From contig LCZK01000002.1 in assembly GCA_001025035.1 (NCBI GenBank), positions 1-64,000 on the forward strand: a stretch of 64,000 bases of DNA, written 5' to 3'. Both the position numbers and the translations under genes were made by a program. This DNA comes from Actinobacteria bacterium IMCC26207. GTDB lineage: Bacteria > Actinomycetota > Acidimicrobiia > Acidimicrobiales > Microtrichaceae. Position 1 is the first letter of the stretch, and every line of letters begins with the position of its first letter. The notes below the pieces were generated by a model. The model saw nothing but the letters and a program-made list of their open reading frames with translations, made no database searches and was not told the DNA's origin. Of this stretch, positions 1-6,738 are shown one piece after another.

Positions 1-54
1 CTGAACAAACGCAGCTATCGCTGAGATTGGCGGTCGATCTCCGCCCCGAAAAAA
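1..54 (-). CDS. IS3-family transposase OrfB (integrase), first codons only
   Basis: Reading in the -1 frame after the slippery site gives [18 protein letters not shown], which matches the usual beginning of an IS3 OrfB (RPP...IVAFID-type start). The DDE catalytic domain would lie to the left of the window and cannot be seen. The frame is open to the edge. No independent start codon is needed, because OrfB is expected to be made as an OrfAB fusion. Confidence 0.6.
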
Positions 55-347
55 GATGCTGCAGCCTTCAAAATCTCGTTCGCACGTTTCGTTTCCCGCA
101 ACTCTTTTCGCAAAGAACGAACCTCGGATTCCAACTCGCTAACCGTGACCGCCTTACGCGACGACACCTCAGTTGTGGGTGTTGCTTGTTTGCACCACCC
201 ATACAACGTCGCGAACCTCACATTCACCAACGGGGCCACGCGCAAACACACCGCTTTCAACGACTCCTCCGGTGTCCTTGTATCAAACACCATCCGCACA
301 GACGACTCATGAAGCTCTGCTGGATAACGGGCTTGGGTCTTATTCAT
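15..347 (-). CDS. IS3-family transposase OrfA (helix-turn-helix subunit)
   Basis: This 110-residue protein is typical in size and sequence for IS3 OrfA. It has an N-terminal helix-turn-helix part ([15 protein letters not shown] and LYGWCKQA segments), then a C-terminal leucine-zipper-like coiled coil ending in [20 protein letters not shown], the family hallmark. OrfA binds the element ends and is normally fused to the OrfB integrase by -1 frameshifting. Two ATGs lie 6 nt apart. A GGAGG Shine-Dalgarno sequence abuts the upstream one, so the second ATG at 347, with a 6-nt spacing, is chosen. The stop is TAG at 15-17. The gene looks intact. Confidence 0.85.
   Translation of the reverse strand: MNKTQARYPAELHESSVRMVFDTRTPEESLKAVCLRVAPLVNVRFATLYGWCKQATPTTEVSSRKAVTVSELESEVRSLRKELRETKRANEILKAAASFFGAEIDRQSQR
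48..54 (-). promoter_or_regulatory. Programmed -1 frameshift heptamer (T TTT TTC)
   Basis: On the minus strand the zero-frame codons are TCT TTT TTC, so the heptamer T-TTT-TTC fits the X-XXY-YYZ rule exactly. It lies near the 3' end of OrfA, and the -1 frame continues into OrfB-like sequence. In IS3 elements this slip makes the OrfAB transposase. IS3 elements more often use A-rich sites. No stimulatory structure was worked out. Confidence 0.6.
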
Positions 348-375
348 CAACATCCTCCTCAGGACAAGTATTTAC

Positions 376-400
376 CATGCACCAAACCCCAAGCGATTCA
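376..400 (-). repeat. IS3 terminal inverted repeat (one end)
   Basis: On the minus strand the sequence starts TGAATCGCTTGGGGTTTGG, with the TGA tip and G-rich interior common in IS3-group terminal repeats. It sits about 30 bp upstream of OrfA, as expected. The matching repeat is outside the window, so pairing cannot be checked. Confidence 0.55.
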
Positions 401-621
401 TGAGCTACGCCAGACTAGGACAGGCCAACTTGATTAAGGCCAACCTGGAACGTGCCAACCTGGCCGGCACCCGACTATTCAAGGCCGACTTGAGTGGCGC
501 CAACATGACTAGCACAAGTCTGACTGGCGCAAACCTGTCTGAGGCCAACCTCTCCGGTGTCATCTGGTCGAACACGACGTGCCCGAATGGTGTTGTGCAA
601 TCCACTGAGTGCTCTACGTGA
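401..621 (+). pseudogene. Pentapeptide-repeat protein, 3' remnant cut by the IS3 element
   Basis: About 70 residues of A(N/D)LxG pentapeptide repeats begin directly at the IS tip and run into the C-terminal signature [16 protein letters not shown]. The intact neighbour at 1167-2051 ends in nearly the same signature ([16 protein letters not shown]), so this is the last part of a paralogue. The only ATG uses the terminal A of the IS and no ribosome binding site precedes it. The 5' part presumably lies beyond the IS. Pentapeptide repeats fold as a right-handed quadrilateral beta-helix; no specific function can be assigned. Confidence 0.75.
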
Positions 622-750
622 CAAGCGAGTCGACCTGCACATCGAACATCAGATACCGCTAGACACTCAGATGCTTGCAGTATCCGGGGCTCTTCATCCG
701 CAGCGCGTTAACCGCAGTTGTAGATGAAGACTTCTGAAGTGTGCTGTTCC

Positions 751-1110
751 TAGATGTGTATTCAAAGTAATTAGTTCTAATCGTTTGAGGTAACTCGAAT
801 CTCTAAAGCAACTATCTCTGGTGAATTCGACTCGTCTGTTTGGGGTTCCTGGGCTCAAGTAGTTGATATCGGGAGCTAGTGCTTGCACACGCCTACTTGC
901 TGGGACCCCAGTGTTCGTATGGATAAGTGTCCGCTAAAGCAACTACAGGTGCAGCCACCCCACCAGCCCGAGCACTTGTCGGCAGTCCACGAAGCTGCCA
1001 CAAGCAGCCTCTGCCTGATCCACCCACCGACTAGCTGGGTGGAGGCACTGTATCTGTGAACGCCCTTGTCCTTTCGTAACGGGAACCCCATCTCGACAAT
1101 CTTCGAGAAC
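751..1110. repeat. Diverged repeat, copy A
   Basis: This stretch aligns by eye with 2416-2760. Shared anchors include TGTATTCAAAGT followed by GTTCTAA, then CTCG.ATCTCTA.AGCA, GATAGCAACTACA-like and CTTGTCCT.TTCGTA blocks at nearly equal spacing. No gene is recognised in copy A. Copy B runs into the start of a winged-helix gene, so copy A may be a decayed duplicate of that gene's upstream region. The gap 622-1166 contains nothing else I recognise. Confidence 0.5.
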
Positions 1111-1166
1111 ACTGTCATCCTTTGTGGGTGGCGGAATCCTGCCATCTAAGCGTGGGAGAGACGCCA

Positions 1167-2051
1167 ATGGTTAAACAAGGTTCACTTCTAGTTGTTTTGG
1201 TTGCGGCGTGTGTGGCGTTATTCGCTGCGTGTGCTCCAGCACCTTTGACACCACCTGCTACCACCACCACGGTTGCCCCGACCACCACCACAACCACAAC
1301 GGTTGCACCGACAACCACAACGACAACCACCACAACGGTTGCGCCCGTTGACTGCACCGCAACACCAGCCCCGAGCGTCAACCTCAGCGGGTGCGACCTC
1401 ACCGGCGCCATCCTGAGATACGCCAACCTCACCGACGCCAACCTGACCGGCGCCAACCTGACCGGCGCCGACCTGTATACCGCCAACCTGACCGGCGCCA
1501 ACCTGACCGGCGCCAACCTGACCGCCGCCAACCTGACCAACGCCTACCTGACCAACGCCTACCTGACCCGCACCAACCTGAGCAACGCCGACCTGACCGG
1601 CGCCCACCTGACCGGCGCCAACCTGATTAGCGCCAGACTAACCATCGCCAACCTGTACCTCGCCAACCTGACCGGCGCCAACCTGACCGGCGCCGACCTG
1701 CAGTACGCCGACCTGACCTCCGCCAACCTGACCGACGTCAACCTGTACCTCGCCAACCTGACCGGCGCCAACCTGACCGGCGCCAACCTGACCTCCGCCG
1801 ACCTGACCCGCATCAACCTGAGATACGCCAACCTCGCCGGCGTCACCCTGACCAACGCCACCCTGACCAACGCCAACCTGTCCGGCGCCAACCTGCGCTC
1901 GGCCAACCTGCGCTCGGCCAACCTGACCGGCGCCAACCTGACCGGCGCCGACCTGACCTCCGCCAACCTGTACAACGTCACCTGGAACAACACGACGTGT
2001 CCAAATGGTGTCCGCCAATCCACGGAATGCCCACGCACACAGTACGGCTGA
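1167..2051 (+). CDS. Pentapeptide-repeat lipoprotein with Thr-rich stalk
   Basis: This 294-residue protein has a signal peptide ending in a lipobox (LFAAC), so it is probably lipid-anchored outside the membrane. A low-complexity stalk of threonine runs broken by VAP follows (about residues 30-67), then a few tens of pentapeptide repeats of the form A(N/D)LTG, and a cysteine-containing C-terminal cap [16 protein letters not shown]. The ATG at 1167 is chosen because GGGAGAG precedes it and it begins the signal peptide; an upstream in-frame start would spoil the signal. The repeats are nearly perfect at DNA level. The function is unknown: an exported quadrilateral beta-helix on a stalk suggests a surface or adhesion role, but that is inference. 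Confidence 0.85.
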   Translation: MVKQGSLLVVLVAACVALFAACAPAPLTPPATTTTVAPTTTTTTTVAPTTTTTTTTTVAPVDCTATPAPSVNLSGCDLTGAILRYANLTDANLTGANLTGADLYTANLTGANLTGANLTAANLTNAYLTNAYLTRTNLSNADLTGAHLTGANLISARLTIANLYLANLTGANLTGADLQYADLTSANLTDVNLYLANLTGANLTGANLTSADLTRINLRYANLAGVTLTNATLTNANLSGANLRSANLRSANLTGANLTGADLTSANLYNVTWNNTTCPNGVRQSTECPRTQYG

Positions 2052-2074
2052 CCCGCACACCCACTAACTAAGCG

Positions 2075-2101
2075 AAGGCCCCGACGTTGTGTCGGGGCTT
2101 T
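2075..2101 (+). terminator. Rho-independent terminator after the pentapeptide lipoprotein gene
   Basis: The stem GCCCCGAC/GTCGGGGC has a 5-nt loop, extended by A-T and G-T pairs, and is followed by a T-rich stretch (CTTTCCTCGTTTT). It begins 23 bases after the stop codon. Confidence 0.8.
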
Positions 2102-2415
2102 CCTCGTTTTGTAGGCCGTTAGAGTTCATTCCTCTGGCGAGCATTCTGGGCGGCGGATCTTCGAGGTCCCTGCGAACCGTTGCGCCCAATAGACCGGCGC
2201 CTTAGTTCCACTCCCCCCGGTAGTTCCCCCCGCACCCACCAAAGGTCGAGGAAGTTTCGGCACCTTCTGATGACCCGTGGACACACCTACACCGTAGGCA
2301 GAGGAGGAGACCTTCCCCCTGTGACCCTCGCATGCCCGTGGATGCTCAGACGCTCTGTGTGCTGGTTATTCAACATCACCTAGTTAGTCGTAGGGGTGAT
2401 GTGGAAGCAGGTCTT

Positions 2416-2760
2416 CGATATGTATTCAAAGTGATTTGTTCTAAATAGTTCAGAGATCACTCGTATCTCTAGAGCATTTATGTGAATTGAGTTCGACTCG
2501 AGTCCTAGGGGTTCCTAGTAACAGGTGGTGGATATCCCCGTCAGTGCTTAAACCCGAGCGTTTGCTGCGAGCTCTGTGAGTACGTATGGGTAGTCGTCAC
2601 GGATAGCAACTACATGGGCGAGCGCATGACTTGTTTCTCTACGTACACATCTCACATCAGGTCGTAGTGCTGGTGTGTTGACTAGTGCCGCTTGTATCTC
2701 GGCCGGCTGCTTGTCCTCTTCGTAGAGCGCTGTACTCCCACGAGACCATGGATGTGGGTG
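2416..2760. repeat. Diverged repeat, copy B (upstream of the winged-helix gene)
   Basis: This is the partner of the repeat at 751-1110. It covers the region upstream of the winged-helix gene and its first codons. The region 2102-2691 holds no other gene that I can support. Confidence 0.5.
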
Positions 2761-3456
2761 CAGATGCGTACGCAAGCAGACTGGGCATTCCGCTGGGGCC
2801 TCAACACCCGGACCCTAGAGAGGCACCTCAGTGCGCTGCAGAAGCGTGGCCTGATAACGGGTGAGTTGCTGCCAAATATGCAGCCCAAGAACGCTAAGAG
2901 GAAGTACCTCTTGCCGGTCTATTCGATAGACCCAATCATGCTGAATTTCATCGAAAACTTCAATGACATGTGGACCCCAAAGGATTCCATTTTGAGGCTT
3001 AACGAGATGCCCGTTAAGCCTCAGTTTGAGGCTTATCCGACATACCCAGAATACCCCTCAGAAGGTACTTACAAATTACATACGGACCCTGAATCAATAC
3101 CAGATACTCATACAGATACTGGGATCGAGGGTACCGATACAAATCAACTTACAAATGGTGCCTCGCGTGCACACGGTTTAAACATATATATAGATACAAA
3201 TATTAGTACTAGTCAGGATAATACCCCTGACATAGTCAGGCAGCGGCTTCGCCGCCGCACAGCCAAACCGAAGGAGAATCCCATGAGAAGACGACCACCT
3301 GAAGATGATGTGCCAACTGTGCTCGGGGCAGATCCAGATAAGCCCACCGGCTCGGATTCGAGACCCGGCTCAGGGACACCGGCCTCAAAGGCGCTTGCGC
3401 ACTTCGATGAAAGCTGGCGGGTTGGGTTCCTGGCGTCTGTGGTGTGTGCTGGGTAG
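2692..3456 (+). CDS. Winged-helix DNA-binding protein, possibly replication- or plasmid-related
   Basis: The N-terminal third reads as a helix-turn-helix: VQMRTQADWAFRWGLNTRTL followed by ERHLSALQKRGLI, a pattern common in actinobacterial phage and plasmid accessory proteins. The rest is low-complexity, polar and Thr/Asp/Pro-rich, encoded by noticeably AT-richer DNA (about 3050-3260) than the surroundings. The start is uncertain: TTG at 2692 is the first after an in-frame stop, and ATG codons at about residues 21 and 25 are alternatives. The C-terminal end may not be real protein. It lies just upstream of an iteron-like site, which fits a replication or regulatory role, but no family is recognised with confidence. 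Confidence 0.45.
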   Translation: MYLGRLLVLFVERCTPTRPWMWVQMRTQADWAFRWGLNTRTLERHLSALQKRGLITGELLPNMQPKNAKRKYLLPVYSIDPIMLNFIENFNDMWTPKDSILRLNEMPVKPQFEAYPTYPEYPSEGTYKLHTDPESIPDTHTDTGIEGTDTNQLTNGASRAHGLNIYIDTNISTSQDNTPDIVRQRLRRRTAKPKENPMRRRPPEDDVPTVLGADPDKPTGSDSRPGSGTPASKALAHFDESWRVGFLASVVCAG

Positions 3457-3943
3457 TTGGTTTGGGCGGTTTGTGGTTACCGGGGATCTTTCCCGGCTCG
3501 CTCCCACTAGTTGCCTCTCAGACGCCTTGTATGGCCACCAGAAGCGACGTACACGCTATTTGAGTATCTATGGTGCGCTTATACCTTTACGTGGCTTAAA
3601 TAGGCTCCTGATGCTATTTTGAAGCTGGTACCCATTATTACCGGCTACAAGTGGCCTCATACGTGCTTCCCATGGGCATCTCATGTGGCCATCACGGGTC
3701 CTATTCACGTCCTACTCTTACTAGCGCTATTGGTGTTCCCATGAGCCGCATTTTCGGCCAAATACTGGCACCTATGTGCTCTCTCGGCGTGAGAGTATTC
3801 CGGCGCTCTTCTTGTCTCCTCATGCACCCTTTACGGGAACCAGATGTGAGCCGACTTGATTCTCCCTTTACTCACATGGAGTACGAGTATCGGGACCTGT
3901 ATATCGCCGCTAATTAGGCACATTTGAGTTCTGTGTAATGCTG

Positions 3944-4019
3944 GTGACGCTATTTATTTACTTCTACGTATGTGAGAGAGAATATAAAAGAGGTTTGAAA
4001 ACAGCGTCACGAGCGTCAC
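3944..4019. repeat. Iteron-like AGCGTCAC motifs around an AT-rich segment
   Basis: GTGACGCT at 3944-3951 faces two direct copies of its complement, AGCGTCAC, at 4003-4010 and 4012-4019. The roughly 50 bases between are AT-rich (TATTTATTTACTTC..., AATATAAAAGAGG), in contrast to the GC-rich surroundings. Short repeats beside an AT-rich stretch are typical of replication origins and of operators. It could serve the element's replication proteins; this is inference. Confidence 0.4.
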
Positions 4020-4031
4020 AAGCAAAAAAAG

Positions 4032-4095
4032 AAGGCCACAGGTAATGGCCGAAAAGGCCGAAGGCCAACCGGCCACAGGTAAGAGGCCACTACGA
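4032..4095. repeat. Cluster of GGCC-centred short repeats
   Basis: GGCCACAGGTAA occurs twice (starting near 4035 and 4071) with further AAGGCCGAA-type units between them. The cluster can fold into several alternative hairpins. A similar GGCC-rich hairpin lies at 6686-6710. It may be a transcription terminator or a dispersed intergenic repeat. Confidence 0.4.
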
Positions 4096-4585
4096 ACGAG
4101 AAGGCATCTAGACCGGCGCCTGCAATAGCGCTAGAAGTTGGCGCCCATAACCGAGGCAGATGTATACACAGAGAGGAGAGAACAAGGCGCCAGGAATGGT
4201 GTGGGCGCTACGAGAACATCTCGCCCCACTCTTCGAATAACTGGAACACCGGATACACGCCAAGAGCCTTCGAAGGACTCCGCACTATGTACCCGGCCAC
4301 AGAGATTGGAGCTGGGGAAAGAATGATGGGCCAACATGTCGGGCAAGGCCATACCTAGAGCAGCCGATCTATGTGGGGTGCAACGTTGCCGGATAGGAAC
4401 TCGGCATCACAACGAACCCTGCGGCAACAAAAAGCGCCCTCGTCTATCGGGAGTACATCAGCCTCGACTGAGACAACTAGACACGAGGAGCCCGCCTCAG
4501 GAGACAGCGAGGCCTCGGATGGTGGTGAGTCCTTGTGGATCCATGGGTGAAGTAGACGTCGTCGACTCCTACCAACGATTGCTTG

Positions 4586-5239
4586 TCAGCCCTTAGTTGC
4601 CTGGAGCTTGATGATGAGCTCCTCGAGGAAGGGCTCCGACAGTTTCACTCCCAGTGGGGCTGGTCCATCGTAAAATACCTCTACACATGACCAACCCTGG
4701 TCCGGGGGCCCAAGTTCATCCAGATTGAAGATGCTGTCGAACTTCATGAGGGTCGCTTCATTCGTATCAAGGGGTCTGACCCAGAAGAAGTCAGGAGTAA
4801 GCGCTATCTCGGCTGACTCCCATGCACCTGAAGGTGACCGGTACCATCCAATTTCCACAGGTAGGGGCGAGACCGGTGTCGCTTGCGGCACGGGTACCAA
4901 ACTTGCACCAGTGCTTGCCTTCGGGACCGCCAACTGGGTCCTTGCTGATTGACCCGTCGATGAGTGTCGAGACTGGTACTCGTACCCGCAGTACCGGCAC
5001 AAGGTTGCCGCCTTCTGGATTCTCTCAGCGCACTGAGGGCACCTCTTCATGTTTTCAATATTGGGACTCTGAGCTGCTGGCTGCTGTGCCTTCCCGGGGT
5101 GAAGTAGCTCGAACAGCACACCGAATGGCCCAAATAGAAAACCCACGATGAACCCGAGTACCGCGCTATTGCCCTTTGAACCCCCAATTGCTGCCGCAAG
5201 AAAACCGCAAAGAAACCAGATCACAACAACGACACCCAC
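4586..5239 (-). CDS. Membrane protein with zinc-ribbon, unknown function
   Basis: This 217-residue protein has two N-terminal hydrophobic segments (about residues 2-19 and 27-46, glycine-rich). A four-cysteine zinc ribbon follows (C67PQC70 ... C81RYC84GYEY), then a Ser/Thr/Pro linker and a C-terminal globular part containing GWYRSPSGAWES. This resembles small superinfection-immunity or DUF-type membrane proteins with a cytoplasmic zinc ribbon, but I do not recognise a named family. GTG at 5239 is preceded by AAGGAGGGGG, a very strong ribosome binding site. It stands alone on the minus strand. Confidence 0.75.
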   Translation of the reverse strand: MGVVVVIWFLCGFLAAAIGGSKGNSAVLGFIVGFLFGPFGVLFELLHPGKAQQPAAQSPNIENMKRCPQCAERIQKAATLCRYCGYEYQSRHSSTGQSARTQLAVPKASTGASLVPVPQATPVSPLPVEIGWYRSPSGAWESAEIALTPDFFWVRPLDTNEATLMKFDSIFNLDELGPPDQGWSCVEVFYDGPAPLGVKLSEPFLEELIIKLQATKG

Positions 5240-5643
5240 GATGGACCCCCTCCTTCGGTGGACTCAAACTGTGGCGCTGCACTCGATAGCAGCAACGGAA
5301 CCCGCTGCGGAGTCGATCACAGAAGTCACGAAAAGTCGACCCACTCGGGAAAGCTGGTTGCCCGGCGTAAAGAATGCGCTGCCAAACTCCCTATGGGCTT
5401 CACCGAACAACAGGCGAAGGGGTTGAGCTCCACTTGTTCCAACGCGACAACGAACTAGAGCACGGTGGCCTGCCGGATGGTTGGGGCCACGCACTTCTTG
5501 TGGCGCGGTCCTTCTCATCGACCCATTCGTGAATCAACAGCCGCGCCAACTTTCTCTGGGCTCGGTAAGCCCAACATCAAGACCCCAAACCGTTTGACGC
5601 GCACTGCGCTAACGTCGCTACGACAACCTCGGAAGGGCGAACA
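5240..5643. other. Intergenic gap
   Basis: About 400 bases separate the zinc-ribbon protein and the lipoprotein gene, which are transcribed divergently. Promoters for both must lie here, but I see no convincing -35/-10 pair, RNA gene or repeat. Confidence 0.4.
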
Positions 5644-5970
5644 ATGAAGACACCTATAGGACGCTTAATAGTCGGTCCATTGCTGTGTGGTTTGGTGCTG
5701 AGCAGTTGCTTGGTGCTGAGCGGCTGCTCCCCGTCCGTAGACAAAGCGCAGGCGTGCCGCACGGAAAGAGAGACTGTTGAAACCGCGCTGCAAGCCTACA
5801 AGGCTGATAAGGGGGTATACCCAGACTCACTAACACCTCTTGCTGAGGTCTGGCTAAAATCCGATCCGTCAGCAAACTGGACATACAAAGCTAAGTCAGC
5901 TGAGGTCTCCGGCATCTCTCCAACTGGCAAATACAAACAATTCTCTTTTGCTGACTGCGGCGGCAGCTAA
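5644..5970 (+). CDS. Lipoprotein with pseudopilin-like C-terminal domain
   Basis: This 108-residue protein starts with a lipoprotein signal peptide. Its lipobox region is duplicated (LVLSSC then LVLSGC), so cleavage could occur at either cysteine. The mature part, ACRTERETVETALQAYK then ADKGVYPDSLTPL, resembles the soluble part of type II secretion and type IV pseudopilins (alpha-helix, then YPxSLxxL) without the hydrophobic pilin stem. Such domains occur in lipoproteins of unknown function. GGAAGGG precedes ATG 5644. Confidence 0.75.
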   Translation: MKTPIGRLIVGPLLCGLVLSSCLVLSGCSPSVDKAQACRTERETVETALQAYKADKGVYPDSLTPLAEVWLKSDPSANWTYKAKSAEVSGISPTGKYKQFSFADCGGS

Positions 5971-6037
5971 GTCAGCCTGAGAGAACCGATCAGAAGCCAC
6001 TCAGCTGAGCTGACCTTTCGACCTGACTTCTAAGGGG

Positions 6038-6122
6038 CTTGCGACTCATCGCAAGGTCACGCATCAAAACTGCTCCCATGAACCGCTAGATCTGAGGCAG
6101 CGGGCGTCGTGTTTCGCCTCAG
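6038..6122 (+). terminator. Two hairpins downstream of the lipoprotein gene
   Basis: CTTGCGA-CTCA-TCGCAAG (6038-6055) is a perfect 7-bp stem with a 4-base loop. CTGAGGC (6092-6098) pairs with GCCTCAG (6116-6122). Neither has a clear T tract, so this is a weak terminator call. The rest of 5971-6218 holds only the mini-ORF at 6199. Confidence 0.35.
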
Positions 6123-6198
6123 GCTGGATCTGAGTTCACCGTTATCTCAGCGCCGAGGAGCTAATCGGTCATAGGGTGGCCGAGAGGGAAGGATTCTT

Positions 6199-6222
6199 AT
6201 GACACGAGTAGAAGTCGTATGA
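6199..6222 (+). CDS. Seven-codon leader mini-ORF coupled to the DUF2510 gene
   Basis: ATG ACA CGA GTA GAA GTC GTA TGA is preceded by GGGAAGGA at good spacing. Its stop overlaps the start of the next gene as ATGA (ATG 6219-6221, TGA 6220-6222). The downstream gene has no ribosome binding site of its own, so translation probably reaches it by reinitiation. The peptide itself (MTRVEVV) need not have a function. Confidence 0.5.
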   Translation: MTRVEVV

Positions 6223-6659
6223 CGAGCGCTGCGCCTCCGGGCATGTACCAGGACCCTGAAGATCCTGCCCAGCTCAGATGGTGGGACGGGTCACAGTGGA
6301 CGGAACATCGGCCCCAGCCAGCAGCCGTGACGGCGCCAGTGCAAACTCCGTCGGCAGACGCCTCGATCACGTATAGCGGAGTAGCCACTGCTCAACCAGC
6401 AGCAGCTACTCCGACAGTGGTCGCCCCTGCCCAGATTTCGAAGATGAGTGGGCTAGCAGTCGCAGCGCTGATAGCGGGCCTGTTGACCGTGTCGATAGTC
6501 GCGATTCCCTGCGGGCACATTGCGATCTACAACATCAAACATTCAGGCGGGACTCAGAGAGGGAAGTCGATCGCAGTGGCCGGTGCCCTTCTCGGGTGGA
6601 TCTGGCTCGGCATTGGTGTTGTGGGACTGTTCCTCCAAGCGAGCATGGGTTCTCAGTAG
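6219..6659 (+). CDS. DUF2510 / DUF4190-type membrane protein
   Basis: This 146-residue protein begins with a DUF2510 motif (PPGMYQDPEDPAQLRWWDGSQ then WTEH), a small actinobacterial domain at the N-terminus of many membrane proteins. An Ala/Pro/Thr linker follows, then two transmembrane helices (about residues 77-105 and 120-140). The loop IPCGHIAIYNIKHSGGTQRG is typical of DUF4190, where a G-H pair follows the first helix. The function is unknown. Translation seems coupled to the mini-ORF upstream. Confidence 0.8.
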   Translation: MTSAAPPGMYQDPEDPAQLRWWDGSQWTEHRPQPAAVTAPVQTPSADASITYSGVATAQPAAATPTVVAPAQISKMSGLAVAALIAGLLTVSIVAIPCGHIAIYNIKHSGGTQRGKSIAVAGALLGWIWLGIGVVGLFLQASMGSQ

Positions 6660-6685
6660 GAGCCCGGCAAGCCAAAAAGGCCAAA

Positions 6686-6710
6686 GGCCAGTCGGGTAAG
6701 CCGACTGGCC
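6686..6710. terminator. Hairpin between convergent genes
   Basis: A perfect 10-bp stem, GGCCAGTCGG/CCGACTGGCC, with loop GTAAG lies between the stops at 6659 (plus) and 6739 (minus). It can serve both strands. No strong T tract is present. Confidence 0.6.
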
Positions 6711-6738
6711 AATGACAATGAACAACGTGAGTACTTAG

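Larger units (their letters stand above)
1..400 (-). mobile_element. IS3-family insertion sequence, left part only
   Basis: This is the terminal part of an IS3-type element running off the left edge of the window. It contains a terminal inverted repeat with its tip at 400, a complete OrfA, a slippery heptamer, and the first codons of OrfB in the -1 frame. Directly outside the tip, from 401, lies pentapeptide-repeat coding sequence with no start of its own, so the element inserted into that gene. The other end of the element and the target duplication are outside the window. Confidence 0.8.
3457..4585. other. Long stretch without a supported gene
   Basis: Open frames here are short, lack ribosome binding sites and resemble nothing I know. 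The stretch does contain an AT-rich segment framed by AGCGTCAC motifs (3944-4019) and a cluster of GGCC-centred short repeats (4032-4095), both listed separately. The remainder (3457-3943 and 4096-4585) shows no recognisable RNA gene or repeat. Confidence 0.5.

Noticed and set aside
1115..2060. Long open frames on the minus strand and in other plus frames of the pentapeptide genes
   Set aside because: They are by-products of the 15-base periodic repeat (RLAPVRLAP- or AGQVG-like translations) and lack starts with ribosome sites; the plus-frame with signal peptide and cap is the real gene.
3305..3917. Possible small genes after the winged-helix gene
   Set aside because: The short frames (88-105 residues) have no ribosome sites, unusual composition and no recognisable motif.
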